This document shows positions 52,909 through 62,279 of a DNA stretch of 64,000 bases, piece after piece. The notes beneath the pieces were generated by a model. It worked only from the letters and a program-made list of their open reading frames with translations. It was not told where the DNA came from and did not search any database. The translations under genes were made by a program, and so were the position numbers. Location: assembly GCA_963665765.1 (NCBI GenBank), contig OY762464.1, positions 2,046,001-2,110,000 of the forward strand, given 5' to 3'. This DNA is from Bin76 sp963665765 (GTDB lineage Bacteria; Actinomycetota; Acidimicrobiia; Spongiisociales; ZC4RG35). Within the stretch, counting starts at the first letter, position 1; each line of letters opens with the position of its first letter.

Positions 52909-54099
52909 ATGACCATGGCGCCCGAGATGGTGCGGCAGTTGGCGGGGGCGTCGGTCTCCGTTGAGTTGGAGACTCCCGACATGACTCTCAACATCGGGCC
53001 GCAACACCCCTCCACGCACGGCGTACTGCGGTTGGTGGCCAAAGTGGACGGGGAGAGGGCGTTTGATGTGCAGCCGGTGATCGGGTACATGCACCGCGGC
53101 TACGAGAAGCTGTCGGAAGTGCGGACCTATCCGCAGATCACTGCTCTGATCAATCGCATTGATTGGGTCTCGGGCTATGCCAACGAGATCCCGTTCATCG
53201 TGGCCGCCGAGCGGTTGATGGGAGTTGAGCCGCCCGAGCGGGCCCAATTCATCCGCCTGATCCTCACCGAAATGGCCCGTATCTCTTCGCACCTGGTGTT
53301 CCAAGCCTCCTATCCCTTGGAGTTGGGGGCGGCCACCCCGCTGTTTTTTGCTCTCAGGGACCGGGAGCGGGTGCTGGATTTGATCGAGGCGGTGACCGGC
53401 GGGCGATTCCATCCCAACTTCAACCGGATCGGCGGGGTGAAGCCGGCGGTGGGCGCCGGACCGACCACTCGCAAAACCATCCAGGATCTGCCCTCCGGAT
53501 TCCTGTCGGAGACCCGGTCGGCCATGGACCGGGTGCTGTCGACCGTCGATGAATTGGAGGATCTGGTGGCGGGCAACGAGATCGTTATGGCCCGCACCAA
53601 GGGCATCGGGATACTCCCGCCCGAGGTGGCGATGGCCTACGGGGTGTCCGGACCCAACCTGCGAGCCTCGGGCGTGCCGTTCGATCTGCGCCGCGTCTCC
53701 GACTATCTGCCCTATGATCGTTTCGACTTCGAGATCCCCACCGGTGAAAGCGGCGACTGCTGGGACCGCTGGTGGGTGCGACTCGAGGAGATCCGCCAGT
53801 CGGCTGCCATCGTGCGACAAGCGGTGGATTCCATCCCGTCGGGACCACTGCAGGCCAAGGTGCCCCGGATCATCAAGGTTCCGGCCGGGGAGATCTATGT
53901 GCGGGCCGAGAACCCCAAGGGAGAGATGGGCTACTACGTGGTTTCCGACGGGGGTTTGGGCCCCTACCGACTCAAGATCCGATCGGCTTCCTTTTCCAAC
54001 ATCTCGATTCTGCCGTGGATTCTGGAAGGGACGCTGGTGCCTGACATAATCGCCATCATGGGGTCTTTGGACTTCGTGCTGGGAGACGTGGACCGATGA
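52909..54099 (+). CDS. nuoD: NADH-quinone oxidoreductase subunit D
   Basis: 396 residues, quinone-site subunit: NIGPQHPSTHGVLR, VIGYMHRGYEKL, RIDWVSGYANE, FNRIGGVKP, and the C-terminal SILPWILEGTLVPDIIAIM with GSLDFVLGDVDR. ATG 52909 has GGGGGAGG 8 bases ahead; ATG 52891 is in frame but overlaps nuoC. Its stop overlaps the following frame by ATGA. Confidence 0.94.
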   Translation: MTMAPEMVRQLAGASVSVELETPDMTLNIGPQHPSTHGVLRLVAKVDGERAFDVQPVIGYMHRGYEKLSEVRTYPQITALINRIDWVSGYANEIPFIVAAERLMGVEPPERAQFIRLILTEMARISSHLVFQASYPLELGAATPLFFALRDRERVLDLIEAVTGGRFHPNFNRIGGVKPAVGAGPTTRKTIQDLPSGFLSETRSAMDRVLSTVDELEDLVAGNEIVMARTKGIGILPPEVAMAYGVSGPNLRASGVPFDLRRVSDYLPYDRFDFEIPTGESGDCWDRWWVRLEEIRQSAAIVRQAVDSIPSGPLQAKVPRIIKVPAGEIYVRAENPKGEMGYYVVSDGGLGPYRLKIRSASFSNISILPWILEGTLVPDIIAIMGSLDFVLGDVDR

Positions 54100-54497
54100 C
54101 CGGGTGGTGGCACTCCCCGGATACGGAAACAAATGCGGTTCCGCCGAAGGTCGGTGTGCCGCACCCCCATTTGTTGCGAAACGCCGCTCTATCCCGCGAA
54201 ATTCACCCCGGCTCTTCTCCCGCTCGGGCCCACCCCCGCCACCGCCTGACCGAGGTTCGAGCGCGGATTGCCGGGGCCGGTATGGGGGCCGCCGGGGGAA
54301 GGGCTCGGGATGTGACCTGTGGGCGGACCGGCGACGTCGGGGCGGTCCGGCAGGTGTTTGTGGCTGGTATCAATTTGACTCGGGTCTGTGACGTTTTCAA
54401 CCCTACGGGGCGTGTTTTATGCCAGATGGCCGACAATTCTTCGCGACTTGATGTGATGCACTGTCGGCGAACCCTTTCGGAAGGCGGCCGCCCATGA
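54096..54497 (+). other. Spacer in place of nuoEFG, with a 133-codon ATGA-coupled frame
   Basis: In standard operons nuoE, F and G sit here; all three are missing. The 394-base gap between nuoD and nuoH is spanned by one open frame that overlaps nuoD and nuoH by ATGA on both sides. Its product has no NuoE/F/G motif, no membrane segment and an Arg/Pro/Gly-rich, frame-noise composition. Part of it matches the intergenic repeat at 19.05 kb, so I do not call it a gene. It may be a deletion scar or leader; the double ATGA fit could be a relic. Confidence 0.5.
54195..54260. repeat. GC-rich intergenic repeat, copy 2
   Basis: CGCGAAATTC followed by pyrimidine-rich sequence and CTCGGGCCCACCCCCGCCAC; related to 19046-19100 in the same orientation, with about 25 of 29 matches in the best part. 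Lies within the nuoD-nuoH spacer. Confidence 0.45.
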
Positions 54498-55498
54498 GTC
54501 CCTGGCTGGCCCTGGCGATCTGGCTGGTGGTGGTGGCCACCATCATCCCGGTGATGGGGATGGCGATCGGATACGCGGAGATGAAGATATCGGCCCACAT
54601 GCAGAGCCGGATCGGGCCCTACTTTGCCGGAGGGCGGTTCGGTTGGGCGCAGCTGATTGCCGATGGGGTGAAGTTCTTCCAAAAAGAGGACATCATTCCC
54701 GACAACGCCGACCGCCCGGTTTTCAAGATGGCGCCGGTGCTGGTGATGGTGGGGACGGTGGGACTGTTCGTGGTGATTCCCTTCGGCCCGGGATTGACCC
54801 CCCAGAACCTTGATCTGGGAATCTTCTATGCCCTGGCCATCTCCTCGATAGGGACGATCGGGGTGTTGATGGCCGGATGGTCTTCGGGGAACAAGTATTC
54901 GCTGATCGGGGGCCTGCGCGCCGCCGGGCAGTTGATCGCCTACGAGCTGCCGCTGGTGCTGGCGGTGGTGGGAGTGGTGATCCTGGCCGGCACCATGAGC
55001 CTCGACGGAATAGTGAAGGCCCAGATAGGGTGGTTCTCCGAAACCGGTTGGGGGCTGGGGATGCCGTTTGTGATAGTGCAGGCGGTGGGCCTGGGGGTGT
55101 TCTTCATCGCCACTCTGGCCGAGCTGTCCCGGATCCCCTTCGACATGCCCATCGCCGAGTCGGAGCTGGTGATGGGCTATCTCACCGAATACTCCGGCTT
55201 CCGATTCCTTTTCTTCTTCCTGGCCGAGTTCGCCAACCTGTTCACCCTCTCCGCCATCGCCGCCACCCTGTTTTTGGGCGGTTACTGGGTGCCCGGAGTT
55301 CCCGACCATATCCTGCAATTCGTGGGACCTCTGGTGCTGTTGGGCAAGATAGCTCTGTTCGTGTTCGTGAGCATCTGGATGCGGTGGACCTTCCCGCGCT
55401 TTCGGGAAGACCAATTGCAGACATTGGCGTGGAAGTGGCTGGTGCCGATCTCTTTGGCCAACATCATCGTCACCGGGATCCTGAAAGTGGTGCTGTAA
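54494..55498 (+). CDS. nuoH: NADH-quinone oxidoreductase subunit H
   Basis: 334 residues, about eight membrane segments, with MQSRIGPYFAGG, ADGVKFFQKEDIIP, and the quinone-cavity loop SRIPFDMPIAESELV. Starts at ATG inside the spacer frame stop (ATGA). Confidence 0.95.
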   Translation: MSPWLALAIWLVVVATIIPVMGMAIGYAEMKISAHMQSRIGPYFAGGRFGWAQLIADGVKFFQKEDIIPDNADRPVFKMAPVLVMVGTVGLFVVIPFGPGLTPQNLDLGIFYALAISSIGTIGVLMAGWSSGNKYSLIGGLRAAGQLIAYELPLVLAVVGVVILAGTMSLDGIVKAQIGWFSETGWGLGMPFVIVQAVGLGVFFIATLAELSRIPFDMPIAESELVMGYLTEYSGFRFLFFFLAEFANLFTLSAIAATLFLGGYWVPGVPDHILQFVGPLVLLGKIALFVFVSIWMRWTFPRFREDQLQTLAWKWLVPISLANIIVTGILKVVL

Positions 55499-55972
55499 AT
55501 GGGAATGCGGATGCCTTCTGTGCCCGGAAGGGGGCTGTTGAAGGGAATGAAGGTGACCCTGCGCACCCTTTTCACCCGCCCGGTCACGGTCAACTATCCC
55601 AAGGTGAAGGAGACGCCCTCGCCTCGGGCGCGGGGGGTGATCGCGCTTGATCCCGAGGCGTGCACGGTCTGCATGCTGTGCGCCCGCCAGTGTCCCGACT
55701 GGTGCATCTACATAGAGGGACACAAGGAGGAACGTCCCCCCTCCCGGCCGGGAGGACGACCCCGGGTGCGGGCCACCCTGGACCGCTTCGACATCGACTA
55801 CGCCCTGTGCATGTACTGCGGAATATGCGTGGAGGTCTGTCCTTTCGACGCCCTGTTCTGGAGCCCCGACTACGAGTATTCCGAAACCGAGATGGGAGCG
55901 ATGCTCCACGACCAGGATCGCCTCTTGGAATGGCTTCCGACGGTGCCGACCGCTCCCGCTTTGGAGAAGTGA
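55499..55972 (+). CDS. nuoI: NADH-quinone oxidoreductase subunit I
   Basis: 157 residues with two [4Fe-4S] motifs: CTVCMLCARQCPDWC and CMYCGICVEVCPFDA (clusters N6a/N6b). ATG directly follows the nuoH TAA with no gap. Confidence 0.95.
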   Translation: MGMRMPSVPGRGLLKGMKVTLRTLFTRPVTVNYPKVKETPSPRARGVIALDPEACTVCMLCARQCPDWCIYIEGHKEERPPSRPGGRPRVRATLDRFDIDYALCMYCGICVEVCPFDALFWSPDYEYSETEMGAMLHDQDRLLEWLPTVPTAPALEK

Positions 55973-55973
55973 A

Positions 55974-56528
55974 ATGGGGTTTGAGGACTGGATCTCCGAG
56001 CCCCTCAACTGGGTGTTTGCGGTGGTGGCGCTGTTCACCGTGATCTCCGGATTTCGGGTGGTCACCTCTCCCAACCTGGTGCACGCCGCTTTGTTCCTGG
56101 TGGCTGCCCTGGCGGGGACGGCGGCGATTTTTCTATTGCTGGCGGCCGAGTTTTTGGCCTGGGTGTTGGTGTTGGTCTACATCGGGGCGGTGATCGTTTT
56201 GTTCCTGTTTGGGATCATGATCACCCGCGCTCCCACCGGCCGGGACGAATCCCACCTCGACCATTCCCGCCGGGGACCCGCCGTGCTGGTGTCCCTGGGG
56301 CTGTTCGCCCTCTTGATGTGGGGGTTGATCTCCCAGTGGGGCGACACCACCATCGATCCGATCACCGCCGGAACTCCCACCACCGTGCTCGGTGAGGGTC
56401 TTTTGGGGCGCTTCGTCCTGCCGTTCGAAGTGGTGGGATTTGTGCTGCTGGCCGCGCTGGTGGGCGGGATCACCATCGCCCGCCGGGATCTCAGCCCCGC
56501 CGAAGAGAGCGAGCGGGAATCGGAATGA
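55974..56528 (+). CDS. nuoJ: NADH-quinone oxidoreductase subunit J
   Basis: 184 residues, five membrane segments, with VTSPNLVHAALFLVAALAG and VLVYIGAVIVLFLFGIMIT (conserved helix 3). Overlaps nuoK by ATGA. Confidence 0.93.
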   Translation: MGFEDWISEPLNWVFAVVALFTVISGFRVVTSPNLVHAALFLVAALAGTAAIFLLLAAEFLAWVLVLVYIGAVIVLFLFGIMITRAPTGRDESHLDHSRRGPAVLVSLGLFALLMWGLISQWGDTTIDPITAGTPTTVLGEGLLGRFVLPFEVVGFVLLAALVGGITIARRDLSPAEESERESE

Positions 56529-56830
56529 TCCTCAACCAGTTCCTGATTCTGGCGGCGATTCTGTTCGTGATGGGGGTCTACGGGCTCTTGGTGCGCCGCA
56601 ACGCAGTGATGGTGTTGCTGTCGGTGGAGTTGATGCTGGCGGCGGTCAACATCAACCTGGTGGCCATGGAGGCCTTCTGGCAGACCGCCGAGGCTTTGGG
56701 ACAGATCCTGGCGGTGTTCATCATCACGGTGGCCGCCGCCGAGGTGGGGATCGGGCTGGCCATCATCCTGCTGATCTTTCGCAACCGCCGCTCGGCCAAC
56801 GTGGATGAGTTGGACCTGATGAGATGGTGA
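56525..56830 (+). CDS. nuoK: NADH-quinone oxidoreductase subunit K
   Basis: 101 residues, three membrane segments. The key buried glutamates are present in VMVLLSVELMLAAVNI and VAAAEVGIGLAIIL. Overlaps nuoL by 7 bases. Confidence 0.94.
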   Translation: MILNQFLILAAILFVMGVYGLLVRRNAVMVLLSVELMLAAVNINLVAMEAFWQTAEALGQILAVFIITVAAAEVGIGLAIILLIFRNRRSANVDELDLMRW

Positions 56831-58872
56831 ACCAAGGCCTGTCCCGGGCGATCCACCTGGCCGCCGAGGGCGGTGCGGCTCATCACGGGACCGGCGGAAT
56901 ATGGTCGGAGTGGGCCGGCCTGATGCTGATCGGGCCCATGCTGGCGTTTTTGGTGATTGTCCTGTTCGGGAAGAGAATGAAGCACCAGGGCGCCGAGGTG
57001 GCCATCGCGGTGATGGCCTTTAACCTGGTCTGGTCCACGGTGTTGATGATGCTCAACATGGGAGACCGGGGGGTTCTCTACGAGCGCAGCGTCGAGATCG
57101 CCTCGGTGGGCGGGGGACTGGTGTTCGAGTTGGGCTGGATGGTGGACGGCCTTTCGATCATGATGTACTGGGTGGTGGCGGCGGTGGGCCTGGCGGTGTT
57201 CGTCTACGCCCACGGCTACATGAAAGGCGAGGTGCGGGTCACCTTTTTCTTCGCCGCCCTGTCGCTGTTTGCCGGGTCGATGCTGGTGCTGGTGGCCAGC
57301 CCCAACCTGGTGCAGTTGATCGTGGGCTGGGAGGGAGTCGGGGTGGCGTCCTACCTTTTGATCGGCCACTACTGGGAGAAGAAGGAGAACTCCACCGCGG
57401 CCATGAAAGCCTTCTATGTCAACAAGGTGGCGGACGTGGGATTGGTCCTGGGGGTGGTCATCATCGGGGTGGTGCTGGGGTCCTTTCATTTCTGGGACCT
57501 GGCCACCGCCGCGGTCGAGCACCGCGCGGCCCTGGGGCCGGTGGCGGTGACCGCCGGTCTGCTGCTCTTCTTCGGAGCGATGGGAAAAAGCGCCCAGTTC
57601 CCTCTTCATATCTGGCTGCCCGACGCCATGGCCGGACCGACTCCCGTCTCGGCGCTGATGCATGCCGCCACCATGGTCACCGCCGGCATCTACCTGATGG
57701 CCCGCACTTTTCCGCTCTATCAGGAACTGGCCACCGCCGCCCGGCCCCTGATGATCGCGGCGGGGGCGGTCACCCTGTTCGGTATGGGGCTTTTGGCCCT
57801 GGTGGCCAACGACATCAAGCGGGTGTTGGCCTACTCGACGGTGAGCCAACTCGGTTACATGATGACCGCGGTGGCGGCGGGGGGATACACGGCCGGGCTG
57901 TTCCATCTCTTCACCCACGCCTTCTTCAAGGCGCTCCTGTTCCTCGCCGCCGGTTCGGCGATCCACGCCGTTCACTCCAACAACATGTCCGATATGGGGG
58001 GGCTGCGGTCTTACATGCCGCACACCTTCCGCACCTTCGTGATCGGCTCCCTGGCCCTGGCCGGCGTCTTCCCCCTGTCGGGATTCTGGTCCAAAGACGA
58101 GATACTGGCCACTTTGGGATATGAGGGATACAACCTGGTGATGTGGATTGCGGTGGCCGGAGCGTTCGTCACCGCCTTTTACATGGCCCGGGCGGTCTCG
58201 CTCACCTTTTTTGGTGAGTACCGGGGACACGGGACGCCTCACGAGTCGCCTCGTATCATGACCAATCCCCTGTGGGCCCTGGCCATTCCTTCGGTGGTGG
58301 TCGGGGTGGTCAACATCCCCGGTCTCACCCTGCCCTGGATCGGAAGTTTCACCTCTTGGCTCTCGGTGCGGAGCGTCCCGATGGGAGATCATCACGCCGA
58401 AGCCATCGACTTCGGATTGGCCGCGGCGGGACTGGCCGCGGCGGTGGCCGGGCTGTGGCTGGGTTGGAGGGCCTTCGGTCCCCGGGCCGCCGAGCGCCGC
58501 CCCGAACGCGACTGGGTGGAAGTGCCGATGCTCTATCCGTTGCTTCGCCGGAAGTACTACCTGGATCATGCCGCCCTGGGGCTGGTGTGGGCGATCCGCT
58601 CGCCGGCCGCCCGGGCGGTGAACTGGGTGAACGACTATGTGATAGACGGGATGGTGAACATGGTCGGCGCCCTCTGTCAGGGTTTGGCTTCCCTGGTGTA
58701 CGGGGGTTTGGATCAGCGGGGCATCGACGGGGTGGTGCACGGAGTGTCGTGGGGCGCCTCGGGCATGGGGGGCCTGTTGCGCCGGATCCAGAGCGGCCGG
58801 GTGCAGCAATATGCCGGGCTGCTGGTGGCCGGGTTGTTGTTGTTGGTGGTCTTGGTCTTGTTCGTCCTATGA
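56824..58872 (+). CDS. nuoL: NADH-quinone oxidoreductase subunit L
   Basis: 682 residues, antiporter-like: LIVGWEGVGVASYLLIG, FYVNKVADVGL, FGAMGKSAQFPLHIWLPDAM and VSALMHAATMVTAGIYL, with the long C-terminal lateral-helix region and a last membrane segment. Proton-pumping subunit. Confidence 0.94.
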   Translation: MVNQGLSRAIHLAAEGGAAHHGTGGIWSEWAGLMLIGPMLAFLVIVLFGKRMKHQGAEVAIAVMAFNLVWSTVLMMLNMGDRGVLYERSVEIASVGGGLVFELGWMVDGLSIMMYWVVAAVGLAVFVYAHGYMKGEVRVTFFFAALSLFAGSMLVLVASPNLVQLIVGWEGVGVASYLLIGHYWEKKENSTAAMKAFYVNKVADVGLVLGVVIIGVVLGSFHFWDLATAAVEHRAALGPVAVTAGLLLFFGAMGKSAQFPLHIWLPDAMAGPTPVSALMHAATMVTAGIYLMARTFPLYQELATAARPLMIAAGAVTLFGMGLLALVANDIKRVLAYSTVSQLGYMMTAVAAGGYTAGLFHLFTHAFFKALLFLAAGSAIHAVHSNNMSDMGGLRSYMPHTFRTFVIGSLALAGVFPLSGFWSKDEILATLGYEGYNLVMWIAVAGAFVTAFYMARAVSLTFFGEYRGHGTPHESPRIMTNPLWALAIPSVVVGVVNIPGLTLPWIGSFTSWLSVRSVPMGDHHAEAIDFGLAAAGLAAAVAGLWLGWRAFGPRAAERRPERDWVEVPMLYPLLRRKYYLDHAALGLVWAIRSPAARAVNWVNDYVIDGMVNMVGALCQGLASLVYGGLDQRGIDGVVHGVSWGASGMGGLLRRIQSGRVQQYAGLLVAGLLLLVVLVLFVL

Positions 58873-58895
58873 GATACGGTATGGGAGACTGATAC

Positions 58896-60479
58896 ATGGA
58901 ACTGTTCGAAGCTTTCGCTCTTAGCCTGATTGTCTTCCTGCCGCTTCTGGGCGCCCTGGTGGCGTTGGCCATTCCCAAGGAGAGGGAAGAGGCGGTGAAG
59001 CGGTGGGCGCTGCTGGTCAGTGGGGTCACCCTGCTGCTGGCGGTGATAGTGACTCTCCGTTTCGACTACGGAGCGGCCGGCAGTTTTCAGTTTGAAGTGG
59101 ATCTGCCCTGGATCGGGGCGATCGGCGCCAACTATCACATCGGCTTGGACGGGATCAGTCTGCCGCTTCTGGTGCTGTCCGCCCTGGTGGTGGTGCTGTG
59201 TGTGATCTATTCCTGGAAGCACTGGGACGAGCCTCGCAACCCGCGGGGCTTTCTGGTGCTCATGTTGATCCTGGCCACCGGCATGAACGGAACCTTCGTG
59301 GCCTTGGATTTGGTGCTGTTCTTCATCTTCTTCGAATTGGTGCTGCTTCCCATGTATTTCATGATCGGCATCTGGGGGGATCGCACCATGCGCAAGATCC
59401 CCGGGTTCGCCAAGGAAGTCGAGACCCGGCTGTATGCCGCCATCAAGTTTTTCATCTTCACCCTGTTCGGCTCGGCCTTCATGCTGCTCGGCTTTTTGGC
59501 TCTCTACTTCCGTTCGGGGTCCGCCGGACAGTCACCCACCTTCGACATACCCGAGCTGATCGCCCGCGGGCATCTGTTCGGGGGAACCTTTGCCTGGCTG
59601 GTGTTCGGGGCGATGTTCCTGGGGTTTGCGGTGAAAGTGCCGATGTGGCCCTTCCACACCTGGCTTCCCGATGCCCACACCGCGGCGCCCACCGTGGGAT
59701 CGGTGCTGCTGGCTGCCATTCTTCTGAAGCTCGGCTCCTACGCCTTCATCCGGATCGCCATACCGATCCTGCCCGACACCGCCCGGCAATGGGCGCCCGC
59801 CATTGCGGTGCTGGCGGTGATCGGGATCATCTACGGGTCTTTGGCGTGTCTGGCGCAGACCGACGTCAAACGCCTGATCGCCTTCTCCTCGGTGGGTCAT
59901 ATGGGTTTTGTGATGCTGGGGATCGCCACCCTCACCGAGGTGGGGATCAACGCCGCCATCATCGGGATGGTGGCCCACGGGCTGATCACCGGCCTGCTGT
60001 TCTTTTTGGCCGGGTCCATGCATCATCGCTATCACACCCGGGAGATGTCCCGGTTGGGCGGGAACCTCAAGCTGATGCCCGTGCTGGGCGGCATTCTGGG
60101 CTTCACCGCCATGGCCAGCCTCGGTCTGCCCGGCCTGGCCGGATTCTGGGGAGAATTCATGGCGCTGTTGGGTTCCTACCAGCCGCTTGAGGGCCTTTCC
60201 ACCGAGTTTTTCCGCACCGCCATGGTGATCGGCGCCATCGGCACGGTGCTCACCGCCGGCTACATGCTGTGGATGCTGCAGAAAGTCAATCTGGGTGAGC
60301 CGTCGTCGGAGTGGGCGGGCAAGACCTTCCCCGACGTCGACCGCTACGAGATGGTCGCTTGGGTGCCCCTGATCGTGCTGATCGTGGCGGTGGGGGTCTA
60401 TCCCAAGCTGGTGCTGGGAGTGACCACCGACGCGGTGGTGGGTCTGGTGGAGACGGCTTTCCGAGCCGTCGGAGGCTGA
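58896..60479 (+). CDS. nuoM: NADH-quinone oxidoreductase subunit M
   Basis: 527 residues, about 14 membrane segments: HIGLDGISLPLLVLSALV, FFIFFELVLLPMYFMIGIWG (key glutamate), KVPMWPFHTWLPDAHTAAPT and FSSVGHMGFVMLGIATL. Confidence 0.94.
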   Translation: MELFEAFALSLIVFLPLLGALVALAIPKEREEAVKRWALLVSGVTLLLAVIVTLRFDYGAAGSFQFEVDLPWIGAIGANYHIGLDGISLPLLVLSALVVVLCVIYSWKHWDEPRNPRGFLVLMLILATGMNGTFVALDLVLFFIFFELVLLPMYFMIGIWGDRTMRKIPGFAKEVETRLYAAIKFFIFTLFGSAFMLLGFLALYFRSGSAGQSPTFDIPELIARGHLFGGTFAWLVFGAMFLGFAVKVPMWPFHTWLPDAHTAAPTVGSVLLAAILLKLGSYAFIRIAIPILPDTARQWAPAIAVLAVIGIIYGSLACLAQTDVKRLIAFSSVGHMGFVMLGIATLTEVGINAAIIGMVAHGLITGLLFFLAGSMHHRYHTREMSRLGGNLKLMPVLGGILGFTAMASLGLPGLAGFWGEFMALLGSYQPLEGLSTEFFRTAMVIGAIGTVLTAGYMLWMLQKVNLGEPSSEWAGKTFPDVDRYEMVAWVPLIVLIVAVGVYPKLVLGVTTDAVVGLVETAFRAVGG

Positions 60480-60483
60480 TTCG

Positions 60484-61965
60484 ATGCCGCGGATCGACTG
60501 GCTGGCCATCGCGCCCGAGTTGGTGGTGGCAGTCACCCTTTTGGTGGTGCTGGCGGTCGATCTGTTCCTGCCCAGAGAACGAAAATATTACGTGGCCGCC
60601 CTGGCGGTGGTGGGAACCACCCTGGCCATGGTTCCGGTGATCCTGATGGCGGTGGCCGGAGACACCTATTCGATGTTCGACGGTTCCTATGTGGTCGACC
60701 CCTTCGCGTTGGTGCTCAAAGGAGTGTTCCTGGTCGCCGGCTACCTGGTGCTGCTGATCTCGGTGTCCTATGTGGAGTCGGATCGTTTCTACCAGGGGGA
60801 GTACTACCTGCTTTTGCTTTCGTCGCTGCTCGGATCCATGGTGTTGACCTCGGCGCGGGATCTGGTGGTGCTGTTCGTGGCTTTGGAGCTCACCACCGGA
60901 CCGCTGTTCCTCTTGGCCGGCTGGCGCAAGGGCGACCTGCGCTCCAACGAGGCCTCGCTCAAATTTTTCATTATCGGGGTGCTTTCCACCGGGCTGATGC
61001 TCTATGGGATGTCGCTTCTCTTCGGGCTCACCGGGGAGTTGGCCTTCGAGGGTATCGCGGAGGCGATCGCGGCGGGCGACCTGGCTTCCGAACCGGTGCT
61101 GGGCTTGTCGGTGCTGTTGATCCTGGTGGGATTCGGTTTCAAGGTCTCCGCCGTCCCGTTCCATTTCTGGGCGCCGGACACCTATCAGGGTTCTCCGCCG
61201 CCGGTCACCGCCTACCTGTCGGTTTCTTCCAAGCTGGCCGGGTTCGTGGCCATGCTGTCGGTGATCTACCTGGCTTTACCGGCCGCCACCGACTTCTGGG
61301 GCCCGGCGTTGTGGTTGATGGCGGCCGTTTCCATGACCGTGGCCAACCTGTCGGCTCTTCGCCAGACCCATCTGATCCGGCTTTTGGCCTATTCCTCGGT
61401 GGCTCAGGCCGGTTTCATGCTGGTTCCTTTCGCCGGAGCGGCCATCGCTTCGGACGGGTTGGGGGAGGGCTTGGGCGCCACCGTCATCTATCTGGTTATT
61501 TACGCGGTGATGAACCTGGGTGCCTTCGCGGTGGTGATCGCCGGGGGCCGGCGCATCGGAAGCTATGAGATTTCCGACTGGAGGGGCCTGGGTTCCTATG
61601 CCCCGCGCCAAGGGGTGATGCTGGCGGTGTTCTTCCTCTCCCTCGCCGGGCTGCCGCCTTTGGCCGGGTGGTTCGCCAAGTTCGTGATGTTCCGGGCAAT
61701 TCTGATCTCCACCGGCCCGGCCGGGGTGTGGCTGGCGGTGATCGCGGCGGTGAACGCGGTGGTGGCCTTCTACTACTACGCCCGGGTGGTGAAAACCGCC
61801 TGGTTCGATCAGGCCCCCGACACCGTCCCCGAAGACACCGAGACGGGCCCCACCGGACCTTTGAACCTGGCGATGGGGTTGTCACTGGTGGTGGTTTTGG
61901 TGGTGGGCGCCTTTCCGACGATCGCCACCTTCTTCGGCGACGCAGCCGCCGCGCTGGTTCCCTGA
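60484..61965 (+). CDS. nuoN: NADH-quinone oxidoreductase subunit N
   Basis: 493 residues: LFVALELTTGPLFLLAGWRK, FGFKVSAVPFHFWAPDTYQG, LLAYSSVAQAGFMLVPF and PPLAGWFAKFVMF. Ends AFPTIATFFGDAAAALVP. Its last 19 codons recur, diverged, at 63603-63664 beyond the VapBC modules. Confidence 0.94.
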   Translation: MPRIDWLAIAPELVVAVTLLVVLAVDLFLPRERKYYVAALAVVGTTLAMVPVILMAVAGDTYSMFDGSYVVDPFALVLKGVFLVAGYLVLLISVSYVESDRFYQGEYYLLLLSSLLGSMVLTSARDLVVLFVALELTTGPLFLLAGWRKGDLRSNEASLKFFIIGVLSTGLMLYGMSLLFGLTGELAFEGIAEAIAAGDLASEPVLGLSVLLILVGFGFKVSAVPFHFWAPDTYQGSPPPVTAYLSVSSKLAGFVAMLSVIYLALPAATDFWGPALWLMAAVSMTVANLSALRQTHLIRLLAYSSVAQAGFMLVPFAGAAIASDGLGEGLGATVIYLVIYAVMNLGAFAVVIAGGRRIGSYEISDWRGLGSYAPRQGVMLAVFFLSLAGLPPLAGWFAKFVMFRAILISTGPAGVWLAVIAAVNAVVAFYYYARVVKTAWFDQAPDTVPEDTETGPTGPLNLAMGLSLVVVLVVGAFPTIATFFGDAAAALVP

Positions 61966-61970
61966 ACGAA
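61909..61970. repeat. Direct repeat flanking VapBC island, left copy (nuoN 3' end)
   Basis: 62 bases matching 63603-63664 at 53 positions by my hand alignment. It is the true end of nuoN: AFPTIATFFGDAAAALVP and stop. The other copy encodes AFPVIATFFGEASAALVP and stop, so changes are conservative in protein terms. Confidence 0.85.
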
Positions 61971-61988
61971 TAGCTGACCTGTTTGCTC

Positions 61989-62002
61989 GACCCTTAAGGG
62001 TC
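61989..62002 (+). promoter_or_regulatory. Palindrome between nuoN and vapB
   Basis: GACCCTTAAGGGTC, a perfect 14-base palindrome followed by TTT. It could be a weak terminator for the nuo operon or an operator for autoregulation of the following antitoxin-toxin pair. Confidence 0.45.
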
Positions 62003-62036
62003 TTTGGTGCACTGTTGCGGCTATATTCACATAAAT

Positions 62037-62279
62037 ATGCGCACAACTATTGAACTACCCGATGATCTGTTCCGCCAGGCCAAGATTACCGCTGCCAGAG
62101 AAAGAGTGACCTTGCGGTCGATTGTGGAGACCGGCCTGCGGGCTGAACTTGCCCGCCGCCAGGCATCCGCCTACCAAATGCCGGATCTTTCTTTCGGGGG
62201 CAGCGGTATGGCTCGCGGCATAGACGAGGGCGATTGGCCGACGATCCGTGACATCATCTATGGCGATCTCCGGGTATGA
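62037..62279 (+). CDS. vapB: VapB-type antitoxin, pair 1
   Basis: 80 residues. N-terminal ribbon-helix-helix DNA-binding fold (MRTTIELPDDLFRQAKITAA), then a toxin-wrapping tail. ATG 62037 starts the fold exactly. Overlaps the toxin gene by ATGA. Confidence 0.85.
   Translation: MRTTIELPDDLFRQAKITAARERVTLRSIVETGLRAELARRQASAYQMPDLSFGGSGMARGIDEGDWPTIRDIIYGDLRV

Noticed and set aside
54096..54497. Calling the 133-codon frame between nuoD and nuoH a gene
   Set aside because: No domain, noise-like composition and overlap with an intergenic repeat; ATGA at both ends noted as a finding instead.
56578..58809. 743-codon open frame on the minus strand opposite nuoK/nuoL
   Set aside because: A by-product of GC-rich codon use; antisense to two genes with full family motifs, rich in His/Gln/Gly, no domain.
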